Below are positions 12,431-23,939 of a DNA stretch of 64,000 bases, one piece after another. The notes beneath the pieces are model-generated. The model had not been told where the DNA came from and ran no database searches. It saw only the letters and a program-made list of their open reading frames with translations. The translations under genes and the position numbers were made by a program. Every line of letters starts with the position of its first letter. Position 1 is the first letter of the stretch. Origin of the DNA: Nymphaea colorata (taxonomy: Eukaryota > Streptophyta > Magnoliopsida > Nymphaeales > Nymphaeaceae); contig NC_045138.2 of the NCBI RefSeq assembly GCF_008831285.2, positions 38,059,115 to 38,123,114 of the forward strand. Reading direction: 5' to 3'.

Positions 12431-12542
12431 GGAGTCATCAATCTTCTTGTTCTTTCATCCAAATTTGAGAATGTGCTGTGTGCTTGTCCTTCGTACATTG
12501 ACTCGATATCATCAAAATCCTCACTGCGACTGCCGTCTGTTC
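12431..12542 (-). repeat. Inverted copy of the first PHO2 coding exon (antisense arm)
   Basis: These 112 bases are the reverse complement of PHO2 coding positions 4535-4646 with scattered differences. They include an exact run of 27 bases and, one mismatch away, an exact run of 19. The sense piece of the same exon follows about 155 bp later (12698-12814), giving an inverted repeat able to form an imperfect stem of about 110 bp. Confidence 0.88.
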
Positions 12543-12697
12543 TTCCTTCTATGTAGCCACGCATGCCACATTTTTTTGGGAGCTTCATCCATAATCTTCA
12601 GATTAATGATATTTCCCTGGTGCATGTAGTAGGAGTATTTGATCGCAAGTACAACAAAAAAAAGCGAAAAAACATGTTTACCATGTTCAGCGATCTG

Positions 12698-12814
12698 GAA
12701 GCAGGAAATGTTATCGCAGTGATACTGAGGACTTTGGTGATTTGGAGTCCATGTATGAAGGACAAGCACGCAGCATATTCTCAAGTTTGGATGAAAGCAT
12801 TGGGAAGATTGATG
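12698..12814 (+). repeat. Sense arm of the PHO2-exon inverted repeat
   Basis: This is the part of the decayed copy corresponding to PHO2 4530-4645. It pairs with 12431-12542 across a loop of about 155 bases that contains the copied intron end and start codon. By eye it differs from its partner arm more than that arm differs from the functional gene in the central segment. Confidence 0.85.
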
Positions 12815-12815
12815 C

Positions 12816-14640
12816 CTACTACCGTGAAATGAAGCAGCAAAAAATCAGTGTTCTGTTGTAAAGGCAGAAAGGAACGGGTTCTAAGAAAAAATTATCTTTA
12901 AAAGGTCTTTCTCTTATCCTTGAGAAATTCTTAGCAAAAATGAAGAAACTTTTCATTGCAAAATTTTTCTGTTGAATGAGAAAAGTCTTGTCTAGGCCTT
13001 ATGAGTTTCTTGAGTTTAAAGAGTCTTCGACTAATTAGGGTTCTAATGGCTTTTTGAAGATTCGGAAGTGCTTAGTCGCCCTTTGATTTGCTAAAAAAGA
13101 AGAACAGCAACATCACCTAACTCGATATGGCGAAGCTTTAGGTTGGATCGTAATAACGACAAGTGTCCTCTACTTTATACTCATCAAGCGTGTTATATTT
13201 CACTTCTCAAAACAAAGGAAGTTACTTGTTCTTTAAAAAAAAAAAAAAAACTCATTCCTAATGTTCAAATTAAAAATTTGAATATGGGATATTGAGTATA
13301 CGATATTTATTTAAAAATATTTTCGATCCAAATCAGGATCCGGATGATATTTACTTACTTTTAAATCCGATAAGATGTAAATCTGAATCATGTCTGATTT
13401 CTTAATCAGATATCATTTTTTTCATATCCATTTTTTAAATTTAAGTTATTCCTATTAGATTTATTGACATCCCTGGTGTCACATGCGTCAAATCAATGAT
13501 ATTTTTATCTGAAACTGAATCTACCATATACGGGTAATCTGGATCGGGTGAATTCGTTCAAAATTGTTATGCATAAATAATTTTATTTTATTTTATTTTT
13601 CTATCCACAGAAGATGTAGATCTTGAGGATCACTAAAGGGGTGTTTGATGAGGCTGAAATTATGGAATTGTAGAATTGAACTTTTTATTTTTTATGAAGT
13701 GGGAATTGTATTATCAAACAAAGAATTTTGATTTTGGAATTATAGGCTCATGTTTTAATTAAAATTTTTGTGATTAGAGATGGAATTATGATTTCAGAAT
13801 CATGGAATTTTTTTCATATCTCTATAAAGCATATGTGATGATAATTTTGATTCATCAATTCTAGAATGTTATTTTTTATCGCAGTCATTTTCAATTGTAG
13901 AATCAAAATTGTGAACTGCCAAACACAATGAAAAACTAGAAGCGAAATTTTCATTCCAATTTCAATTTTAAGTGAAATTTTGTTTCTAGAAATTTAATTC
14001 TAAAATCAAAATTTAAAGAGCAATATTATAATAACAATAATATAATAATAATGTAATAATAATAATAATATCATTAATAATAATAAGGAACGATAGCAAG
14101 CCCCAAAACTGAAAGAAATGAATGAGCTTTATCGATGTCTTCCAAAGCGACCATGGACGAATCTGAGGACTTTCCGCTTTTTACCCAAACCCTCCCATCT
14201 TAGTCCTCCCCTAATCCTTAATTTCATGTTCCCCTTTTATTTTGTATAGTTATTTAAGAGAGCAGCATACTTTTCAATAATTAAAAATCGTCACCCAAAA
14301 AAATAAATTCACACGCCCAAATTTAGTTTTGATTGGGCAAAATTATACCCTTTTGGCTCCTTTACTTAAGAAAGAAGTATTAAGTTGCACCATCGTTAAC
14401 GAGTTCATGTTTGGCCGTCTTACCTTCATTCTTTTTTTTTTTTTTCTCCTTGGAATGTTCATTTGGAAAAACTTTTACCGTGAACTTTGAAACAATGTTT
14501 GCATCGGATTGATTAAGCAAAAATTAGTGACACCATATGGAAATGTTAGCTTTTGTTGGTTGTATCTGAATAATAAAAAGCGTTCAGGTAACGTTTTGCG
14601 TAGCTTCCCCGTTACTTTGTGAGTCTCGCCAACTAAGTCT
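12816..14640. other. AT-rich intergenic DNA upstream of the second E2 gene
   Basis: There is no coding content. It contains a possible MITE (13637-13930), a TAA/AAT-rich stretch near 14025-14090, and presumably the promoter of the following gene. A TATA-like tatttaaga lies near 14250. Confidence 0.45.
13637..13930. mobile_element. Possible MITE with imperfect inverted ends
   Basis: The left side reads ggggtgtttgatgaggctga and continues with attatggaattgtagaattg. The right side, read on the other strand, has cattgtgtttggcagttcac and then a related attctacaattg. Many short plant non-autonomous elements begin with a GGTGTTTG-like word. The ends match only partly and I could not define a target-site duplication. 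Confidence 0.35.
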
Positions 14641-14657
14641 CTCTCTCTCTCTCTCTC
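14638..14657. repeat. CT microsatellite in the leader of the second E2 gene
   Basis: A CT run lies directly before the short upstream frame. CT/GA tracts are common in plant leaders. Confidence 0.8.
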
Positions 14658-14660
14658 CCC

Positions 14661-14708
14661 ATGGATCGGAAACGCCTCTGCTGTTCTCCCTCCTCCAAGT
14701 TAGCGTAA
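14661..14708 (+). promoter_or_regulatory. Upstream open reading frame of 15 codons
   Basis: ATG at 14661 opens a frame (MDRKRLCCSPSSKLA, then stop) that ends 157 bases before the presumed main start at 14866. If it lies in the mRNA leader it could lower translation of the E2. The leader limits are inferred, so its presence in the transcript is not proven. Confidence 0.4.
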
Positions 14709-14865
14709 AGTTGCTTTATCTCTTCCCTCTTTCGTTTTCTTAACTTTTCACCGAAATTCTGGTTTTTTATGAGTCACGCATGCCTCGTTCTGATCGCCTG
14801 ACTTTGTTCTTGTTCCATCCCCGTCTTTCCTTTGGTTTGCTCATCCCAGTGATTGCTTCGTGGGC

Positions 14866-17800
14866 ATGTCTGCTTCTTCCTCCTCCTTGCCTGGCGACGT
14901 GTTCACCGTCGACGAGGACCCCAATCACCAGAAGCGGAAGAAGAATATAGTAAGAAGCCCATAATCAAATTCTTCTCCTGCGATCCTTCACTCTGTTGAT
15001 CAGTATTTTTTTTTTTCGGTTGTTTCGGGGATGATTCCGTCCTCACTCTGTTGATCAGTATTTTCCTTTTTCTCGGTTGTTTGGGTGATGATTCCGTCCG
15101 ACGATCTTTTTGCGGACCATGCGGGTTATTCTTTCTCTGTTTTTTTTTTTTTTGGGTGAGAAGAGCGTCCTTCACATCCCTCCGTTTAGGTTTGCCTACT
15201 GGCGAAGGAATTCACATTTTTCTTGACTTTTGTGGTCTTCCCTTTTCGTTGCGTAGTGAATTATGGTGGGGCCGTTGGTCCATACTTTATTTTTTCTTTT
15301 TCTTTTTCTTTTTTTCTTAACCTTTTCCGTCAAGTGTTTTTTCCTTCTGTCTTTTTTCTTTTCTTTTTTTTTTTTAACTGCAGCGTGCTTAGGTTCGAAA
15401 GTTGGTTATCAGTACAGAATGGCGTGCTGAATTCACTGTTTGTCAGGTTCAGTCGAGTTGGTGGACTTGAAGTCTTATTGGGGTTTCTCTCCGTTGTATC
15501 GCTATGTTGATCTGGGTTTCTATTATGCACATACTTTAACTTTGATCTTTCACCGCTGTTGACCTCTTTTATTGTGTTGCTCTTAACTCTATTTTTGCGG
15601 TGTTCAGTTCCTTGTTCTTAATCTTTGTTTATTCTGTGTGTGTGGGGTTCGTCGTTTCCTTTACCTTAATCGTCCGAATGAGATTTCATCTGTTCTGGAT
15701 GTTTTTTGAGGGTGTTTTATGTCGGTGATTAAGCAGTACGTACGCGGTTACTAACTTTGCGAAGTGGTCTGTTCATATTCTGAATCCAAGCAACCCGTTG
15801 GAGGCAGTAGCCGAGCCGCTCTTTGCTAGTTTTGTTCATAATTACTAATATTGAACTCCGCATGCAAGGAACAATGCCGTGATGATCTAGGTTTCAGGAA
15901 AATTTAGGAGAAAAATATTGAAGATATAAAAAATTAAAGAAGGATAGAATAATAAAAATGGAATTAAAAATGTATAAAATATAGAAAACAATTGAAAATG
16001 TTATACCTCTCTTGTTAAGTAGTCATACTACAACAACAAGATCGTGACTATATTGTTTACAAATGTCCCCTGTTACCTGCGTCAGAGATTGATTAACCGA
16101 AAAGGGTTTTTTTTAAATACCAGGGATGTCTATGGTCATTGTTTTGTTTTTCTATCCCTATCTTAAGCCTTTCAGAAGGTACCGACTTGCCAATTTCTGA
16201 AAAGGACAACTTAGGAGTTGAGAGACCCATTTGGTTTAAATGTTGCTTATGCTATGCAATGATGCTTATACTTTATCATGGGATTAGAAAATTAATCATA
16301 AGACCGCATTTTGATTCTAAATTAATGGAAGTAACTAATAGACCATCTTTTGAATCATGAATCTTTGCTGTTACGTGATTGTGATCCACTAAAAGCTCAT
16401 ATTCGTCAATATAAATAGCTATGCATAAAGCTAACCAGAGGAGAAAGAAAATGAGCAGAAGCCTAAACATAAGGAAAATAAAAATGAATAAGGAAATGCA
16501 GTTCCGATAAAATTGACAAGAAAATTTCAAACCACCACAGACAACTAAAATCATAGTATCTGGGGTGATCCCCATCCACTTATCTTTGGTAGTTTAACAA
16601 TCACGTACTTGCTGATTTCATCTGCATGGGCTTGTAAACTGGAACTTGTAACTGTTATCAACCTGGTCGTTTTGCAATTGCCAAGACTGAAAGTCTGGAA
16701 TTATGTTGTACAGAAAGAGATCGTGCTCTTTTTGTGCATAACAGATTCAAATCATTAGGATTTATGGACTTGATTGTGCCAATAATCACTATAAAGATGC
16801 AAGCTTGTAACAATTTTTAAGCAACAAGGTCAGTGAAACTCTTCTGCTAACTTCCACGAAGTAACAAAATGACTGAATTCTTTAGTCTTAATATCTATCC
16901 CGTAAAGGGCAGTTAATATAAACAAAACTCTCCCATGTCAACTGAAGAAAAGTGATGAAGGCTTTCATAAATATCTCACTGTAACCATGCTAGCTAATGA
17001 TTAAAATTGTGTTACCCTATCATGAATTTTATAGTAAACTTAAGTTATCTTCCGCCTTCTAGGGATCCATGATTTCTATTTTCGTCATATTTTGCTCAAG
17101 GCATTAGAACTATGCTCAAGCAAGTCAATATATTCATATACCTATCATGACTAATATAACTTGTACCTTTCATGTCTTGTTTTAGCAATAAAATCACAAT
17201 AAGAAAAGTTCTTCAAACTTAATTTGATAACTCACTTTTGTAGTATGGTAATCCTTTCTGCACAATGGCACTTCTTCAGAACTGTTCACATTGGGATATT
17301 GATATTTTATACTTATGCAGGGCGAGTGTGGAGCTTTCACTATTCCTCCAGATGAGGTTATTCAGATTGACGATGATGACGTTCCTCAAAATGGAATCAT
17401 AATTGGTGGGAGCAGTGCTTTTTCAATGTTTCAGGGGAAGAATGAACCCATGGTGCTTCCTCATGGTGGAGAGAAGGTTACACCAGATTTTTTATCCTTT
17501 GGCATGGCCATATGTGTTTGGGCTGCTCCGTCTAATTGAGATATTTGCTGAAGAAACTAATGTTGTTCTACTTGCTTCCTTTCTTTCAGAGGGATGTTGC
17601 AAAACTAGCAGAGAGTTCCTGGGAAAAAAAAGTAGCTGTTCTTCTTAGTGATTACAACTTGTCATATCTGGATCTGGACCCTTGTGATGGCCAAAGACTT
17701 GTGGGCAGTCAACCAACAAGCACAATCTCAAATGATTCTGATGAATACATGGGTGTGGAAGAAGATTATGAGGTTGCATATGTTTCAGATGGCGATTCTT

Positions 17801-20043
17801 TATCTCCTTGGACAGCGGATATGTTTGCACATGAGCCTGATCCAAGCTCATCAGCAGGACCAAGCTGTCCAAGTCTGATAGAGCAGATTGAAGCAAACAT
17901 TGCGAGATTTAGAGAATTCAAGCAGTTCGACACTGTTGTTGATCATTCAGATAATCACTTCGATAAATTACAAAATCCAGGGAAGTTCTCTCTTTTCAAT
18001 ACAGATAACTTACATCCTCAGGTGGGCAAGGAACTTTCAAATGTTTCTTCCTCCTGGGTCTTCCATCAGTGACTGATTGTATATGCACCTTTCTCAGCCA
18101 CGGCAAATGACTTCAAAAGAATGGACAAGACACATACAGCAGGAGTGGAGCATCCTGGAGAAGGATTTGCCAGGTACGACATAGCCATATTTTATCTTAA
18201 AAATGTTACGTGTTAGTTATGTATTTGCTAGACTCTTAGTTTACATTTTCTATTTTCATTTGTTGCTTATTTAGTCATTTTTTAATGTCTTCTTATTAGT
18301 TCCTCTTTTATCTTATTTTTACCTAATTTTTAGGATTTCTTTTTTTAAAAAAAAATTGCTGAGATTATCCTGAGAAACATAACTTTTTTCATATTATACC
18401 AGAGAAAAACTTTGCCGTTTAATAACTGTAAATGATATATGTCTCCATAGCCTATAACCTGATTAAATGGTTAAGGAAATAACTCATCGAGCATAAAAGT
18501 AAAGTCAAACCGTTTGAAACATAATCCTGCAGCTTTTTTGGCAACTCTTAATCCATGACTCTGTCAACCATTTACAAATTTGCAAGAGCTTGATGTTCTT
18601 AGTTCTTACATGAAAATGCTACCACTATCTGTCATAAGCATCATGGAATTTCCTAAAATGCTTGATCCTTACGTATGGACAAGTGTTGAAAACTTGAAAT
18701 AGCATGGCTGATTATTTTTATATTCTTGGGACAACCATTTTTTTTACGGAACTTCTTATTTTCTAATTTGGCAGATACAATATATGTTAGAGTGTATGAA
18801 GAAAGAATGGATCTTTTGAGGGCTGTCATTCTAGGGGCTGCAGGAACTCCATACCATGATGGTCTTTTCTTCTTTGACATTTCTTTCCCACAAGACTATC
18901 CATACAGCCCACCGGTAAGTTTTTTCTTAATAGGGTGCTCTTCATGTGTGCTTTTGTTATCATTTGCAAGATTTTAACGGCTTGTTGACTGATTGTTTTG
19001 CAGTTGGTTCACTATCACTCTTTTGGCCACAGGATAAATCCAAACTTGTATGAATGTGGCAAGGTCTGTCTTAGCCTTTTGAATACTTGGCATGGCAGCC
19101 GTGCAAACAGTGAGACATGGATACCAATGAGATCCACTGTTCTTCAAGTTCTGGTTTCTATCCAAGGTCTAGTTTTGAATGAGAAACCTTACTTTAATGA
19201 GCCTGGATACGAAAGATCAGCAGGCAAGAAAGAAGGTGAGAGCAAGGCGAGGGACTATAACGAGCAGACTTTCCTTTTATCTGTGAAATCTATGTTACAC
19301 CTTCTGCGGAATCCCCCAAAGGTTGGTTCAGACTGCATAAATGTTTATTATGTCTTGCTGAATTTCTTTGGAATTTTATTGCATAATTTGTTGGAAGAGC
19401 TTCAGATGTTTGAAATCTGTTTATTGCCTGCCTCTGACTTGAATCGTTATGATATCTAAATAGCTATGTGGTTCTCGAGCATAATAGTGATGTGCAAATT
19501 GGCAGCTAGCCTGATTTTAATGGATGCCAACACTTGGAGGAACTTGATATGTGACTAACTGGAGGTGCCTCCATGTCCCGCATTCATCAGTCTTCCCCTT
19601 GCTGGCTGGATCTTTCAGTTGCTTGATTAACTTTCTAGAAGCAGCTTTGCTTATCTAGTTCTAATGATGTTCAGACTTCTGGAATCTTCTCTTTGAGGGT
19701 TGATGATGAGAGAGATTAAGTTCTTTTTTTTTTCCTTTCTATTTATTTTTTCCAGCATTTTGAATCATTTGTTGCCGGGCATTTCTATGTGCATGCACCG
19801 TACATTCTGGAGGCATGCCAAGCATACATGCAAGGAGCACAGGTGGGTTGTCTTGCAGCAGGCGGCATCCAGGATGTGGATCAGGGAGACAAAAGTTGCT
19901 CTGAAGTTTTCAAAGCATCACTTTCTGATCTCTTCCCAAAGTTGGTGACAGCATTTACTGATAATGGAAGTGATTGCCAGAAATTTGTCCCCAAGCCAAA
20001 AGAACCACGCGAGCGGAAACTGATAGTGAAAACCTGGGACTGA
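14866..20043 (+). CDS. UBC25/UBC26-like ubiquitin-conjugating enzyme E2
   Basis: Seven exons: 14866-14949, 17321-17476, 17590-18021, 18098-18173, 18775-18914, 19004-19321, 19756-20043. Phases close to 497 aa. An acidic, disordered N-terminal half leads into a UBC domain with QQEWSILEKDLPD, GTPYHDGLFFFDISFP, and the catalytic cysteine Cys318 in NPNLYECGKVCLSLLNTW, preceded by Cys314. The C-terminal block (HFYVHAPYILEACQAYMQG) is typical of the plant UBC23-26 group. The missing UBE2O-type N-terminus and the PHYHDG-type core place it with UBC25/26 rather than PHO2. Its substrates are not known to me. The boundaries of the last four exons match those of the PHO2-like gene (shared 140-nt exon). 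The first exon is the least certain part: it is joined over a 2.4 kb intron only by phase and by a good donor (ata then gtaaga). Confidence 0.88.
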
Positions 20044-22260
20044 TTTTAATAGCTATTTGAAATGGCATTATTGTATCACGTCACCTTATTTTTGTAAAAT
20101 CTCCATTTGGGTCATGAATGACCTAGAACTGTTGTCTAGATGCTTTTAGCTTTCAGATACTTCCACTGTAAATAGGTTGTTGATCTAGTGGACTATGCTT
20201 CTGGTCAATTAATATAGGAAATTTTGGCAGTAAAGTGGCGCACAAATGTTATAAATGAGACAGCTATGACTGATATAGTGATATTTGTTTTCTTTTATCA
20301 AATTTCGACCCACATGCCTTCTTGATTCTTTTTTTTCTAAGAACAAAATATAGTGTCACCTTCTTTGGTTTCTCACCATGGTCAATGCATGCTAGAAAAG
20401 TGTGCAAATCTGCTTTTCCAGTATTTTTTTTCACAGGGGTATGCTGAACAAAATTAACTTCTCACCGGAGCTTGGCCTTTCTTTTCCATCTCCTTGTAAA
20501 ATTTACAGTGCTTCCCTCTTTTGTTTGATCTAGTAATCAGTCAACATTGTTCCAATAAGGCACATCATAGTGTTAGACCAGACCACAAAGCCGATGTGAA
20601 GTTTAGAGCAGGGAAGAAGTCTTTAGTTCATTCTGCATTGTCAGCCAATTTTGCTGTCACATTTCGGAAGGCTTTGTTCCATGAGAGCCCGCAAGGTTCT
20701 ACGTTAAGTGCACCTAGTAATCGAGCGAGCGTCAATAACTTTATTCTCCACAATATATAAAAATTTTGTGCAGCTGATGGGTTCGAGATTTCTTGATGGG
20801 AGCTGCTACAATTACTGCTAGGTGTACAAGAAACCTGAGTATGCTAAGTTTGATTTGTGTAGCACTCTTATTCTAATATGGTAAAGCAGGAAAACCAAAC
20901 TCCAGTTCATACAAGGAAGGCCCTCTAAGAGCCACAGCTGGGGAAAGAATGGATCAAGGTAATCATGGTGTCATCTTGCTTGAGAACAAACCATGTTTCT
21001 ACGTATAGCTATATCATGGAGGTTAAGAGCATGCATCTAGACTTATTTAGCAACAAGAATCTTCATGCTTTCAAAGCTTTACGAAAATCTAATTTTCTTG
21101 AAAGGAAAAGGGGCAGCCTCTGTATGAGAATGAATCTTTTTTGTATTCTAAACGCAATTCTGATGGTAAGATTACTTTCTAAAGTGAGCGAATTGGGGTA
21201 CCAACAGGGATGTATGGGAACATGATTTGATAAATGTAACCCAAATTCATTGTTAAGCAAAGAAATGCGGGTTCTTAACATCGGTTCTGTCACCCCTTTT
21301 GAGTTTTATTTTGTTCTTTCTTCCACATTCAGCGACTATTTGCTACTTTGAATTCACATCCGATTCAAAGCGGGCAACTTAAGATAAATAGTGATTTCGA
21401 GAGGTAACACGTCCTGCTGAGCGGGCAAACTTCAAAGTCCAGGTACTTTTCCTTTTCAGATTTTTTAACTGTGTTAGATATAACAAAGCTTATCGATAAA
21501 AAGAGGAGTTAGATTTTCATATGCAAATTAACTGTACTTGAAGTACAAAGAACTATGAGCACCAACATCATCAAACAATCAAAATGACCAAAAGGTTTAC
21601 AAGATGGTAAAATAACTTTTAGAAAGGATAACAACAGTAAATTTAATTTTGAAATGTTGTTTATTGGGCGGAAGACCTCGTCTTGCTAGTTTAAACTGCA
21701 ATACCAAAGCATGATGGGGATGGTAACAGCAAAGCCATAGCAGGGTTTGAATTCACAAAACAGACTCAAACCGAGGTACCGCAAATTCAAGAAAAAAGCT
21801 AGTGCCAAAAGACAACAATTCACAATTGCCTTTAAACCGAAAGAAGTAAAAAGTAAAAAAGGAACCATTGTCCTGTTGTACACCGACAAATTTGAAAAAG
21901 TAAAAAAATAATAATAATAATTTTTAATAAAAAATCTCTAAATAAAACCAAAGAATACCCTTTAACAAAAGAAAGAAACGCTACTCAAAATTTAAAAGTT
22001 AAAATGAAGGGGCCTCGCATCAAGTATCAACAGTGCATTATTGAGTTCATGAAAAATTGCCGAATTTGGTTTTGAAGTTCTTACGAGAGCCGTCGTAAAA
22101 TTCTCCAGGTCTTTTTCTATCTAATGGGAAATGTTTTCGTAATTTTTTCCGTATCTGCGGAAGATGTGGGAGGTGGTGTACGTCAATTAACGCTCACAAC
22201 GAGACCGGATCCGAACCGTTTATGCACATTCAGGGACATTATCGTCTTTGAAAACAAGCC
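20044..22260. other. Intergenic DNA
   Basis: This is the 3' flank of the second E2 gene and then AT-rich sequence. Short open frames such as 20521-20760 have no recognisable content. I see no RNA gene or transposon ends. Confidence 0.5.
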
Positions 22261-22266
22261 TGTGCC

Positions 22267-22291
22267 TTTTATAAACCCTTCCAAAACCCTA
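22267..22291 (+). promoter_or_regulatory. TATA-like box and telo-box before the small acidic-tail gene
   Basis: ttttataaaccc at 22267-22278 looks like a TATA box. It is followed at 22284-22291 by AAACCCTA, the telo-box found upstream of many plant genes for translation and organelle proteins. The start codon is about 60 bp further on, after a GA tract that would lie in the leader. Confidence 0.5.
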
Positions 22292-22349
22292 GTGTGCTGG
22301 TCGTTTCTGAAACCCCGGAGAAAACTCGAGAGAGAGAGAGAGAGCAAGA

Positions 22350-22724
22350 ATGTGGCGGCGATCTGCAGCATCCGCGCTCTCACCGGTCATCCTACGGAGA
22401 GTGGCGTCTTCTGCTGCTGCGCCTTCGCTGTCCCTCCTTCCCGCCCTCTTCCTCCCACCCATCTCCTCCGCACCTTTGTATCTGCCACCCCCCGCCACCC
22501 TCGCTCGATCCGCCTCCTTCCAGTTCTTCGCCGGCGGCCCACGCACTTTCGCCACCCGTGGCCGGAGGGCGGCGCCCGACAGCAAGGATGAGGACAAAGA
22601 CGACTTCGATGGCGATAGCGACGACGACGTCGACGAGGGCATGGCGAAGTTCTCCGAGTTCGATGGCTCTGACGACGACGAGGACGATGATGGGATTGAT
22701 TCTGATGAAATGTCTGATGATTGA
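22350..22724 (+). CDS. Small protein with basic N-terminus and acidic tail, possibly mitochondrial
   Basis: A single exon of 124 codons. The first 76 residues contain no Asp or Glu and are rich in Ala, Ser, Arg, Leu and Pro (MWRRSAASALSPVILRRVAS at the start). This is the make-up of a mitochondrial targeting peptide, with a possible cleavage region near RTFATRGRR. The last 45 residues are mostly Asp and Glu with a few Ser, Gly and Lys. G+C content is clearly above that of the flanks, as expected for coding DNA in this window. A TATA-like box and a telo-box lie just upstream. I do not recognise the family and give no function. The acidic tail could bind cations or basic proteins, but that is only a guess. 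Confidence 0.72.
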   Translation: MWRRSAASALSPVILRRVASSAAAPSLSLLPALFLPPISSAPLYLPPPATLARSASFQFFAGGPRTFATRGRRAAPDSKDEDKDDFDGDSDDDVDEGMAKFSEFDGSDDDEDDDGIDSDEMSDD

Positions 22725-22727
22725 TAC

Positions 22728-23939
22728 GTCAACGGCCCCTTCTTAGTTGTTTGAGCCCTTTTTAAGTGATGAAATTCTGCTTAGGGTTTCAGAAGTTTAG
22801 GCTATGGTCCCTTGAGAGTGAGAGAGAGAGATACTTCTGTTGTAGGGTTTTTGTGTTAGAAATGTGGTTTCTGTCTTAGTGAATGCTTCCGTTACAATAA
22901 TTTCCCTTGTTTCTTTTGTGTGTAGTTTTTGCAGTTCGCCTCTCTCGTTTCATGTGCTGATCGGAGGGAGGAAGAAAGAAGATTTCCTCAGTTTTCATCC
23001 GAAATTCATGACAAGTGACTGAGTGAGGCTCTTACTGGAAAGGTCGCGAAATTGGTCCCTTTTTTGCCTACGAGCCAAAATTTCCTTGTTATGTTTCAAC
23101 CTGTCTGGTTTCATCAAAGAATCATTCTCCGATATTAGTTTTTAGAACCGGGTATTGGCAAGTAAAAGAGAATGGGTCTATAAATTTCAGATGCTATCCA
23201 GATCCAAATTTGAAACTGAAATCAATTAAAGATCGAGATGTACGCGCTGTAGTAGCATAGATTCCGTTTGACTGGGTTGTATTGGAATGTTACGACAAAA
23301 ATGGATCTGGGCACAACTTACTTATTGAATCTCGTTTTGACTAATCTGGTCACAACTTACTTATTCAATCTCGTTTTGACTACTGGATCCAACTTCCTAT
23401 CCAGATCCAAGACGGGCATTACGAATCGTTCGGGTCGAAGAGCGACGCCTAACAACCAGGAAATGCTTTGAAAGAAAGCTCAAGAATGAATTGGGTCTCT
23501 ATCCAAACAGTTTAAGCCACCGTGAGACTTGAGAGAAAATTAGAGCGACTCTAAATTCCAGTTTTTTTTGGACGAAAGCTAGCTGGATCTGATCTCTTCG
23601 TTCAAAAACTTTGAAATCACCAAATATTACCATGTTTTCCTCTAAAGAAATCAAATATTATAACACTCAACCGTCCAAACTATTTTTTAGCCTATACAAT
23701 CTGGTTTATAAATCGATAATGCATGCAATTTATGTTGATTACGTATGTTTTTTGGGGGTGGAGATCACTTTTCTAGAGTTTAAGAAAAACTTGTTAAAGT
23801 GATTTGAGACATTTTTCAAACGCTACATATATTATATTATTCTTTCAGTTTCATTCTCTAACTGCATACAGTAGAACTCATAGGTAGTCCCAACTGGTGG
23901 ATAAGCAGAGAGAAACAGAGCCTTTGAAAGCTATCATGT
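22728..23939. other. Intergenic DNA with a short tandem repeat
   Basis: No gene is seen. A 39-bp unit (cacaacttacttattSaatc...) occurs twice in tandem at 23312-23350 and 23351-23389. Confidence 0.5.
23312..23389. repeat. Two-copy 39-bp tandem repeat
   Basis: The two copies differ at only a few positions. They lie about 550 bp past the end of the Bet v 1-like gene. Confidence 0.85.

Larger units (their letters stand above)
10283..12815 (+). pseudogene. Decayed partial copy of the PHO2 leader and first coding exon
   Basis: The start (ataaagatcatgaaacaaat) matches 2749 onward, and the likeness continues in order through the leader: 10283-10720 to about 2745-3120, 11160-11290 to about 3850-3970, and 12600-12815 to about 4415-4640. 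The copied start codon is at 12674. Relative to the real gene a 4-nt deletion follows after about eleven codons, shifting the frame, and likeness ends near 12814, so no E2 can be made. The first miR399 site is degenerate (11219-11239). The second is unrecognisable. An unrelated block of about 1.1 kb (11290-12430) interrupts the copy. A further inverted piece of the same exon is at 12431-12542. The parent gene is 5.4 kb upstream on the same strand. Confidence 0.85.
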
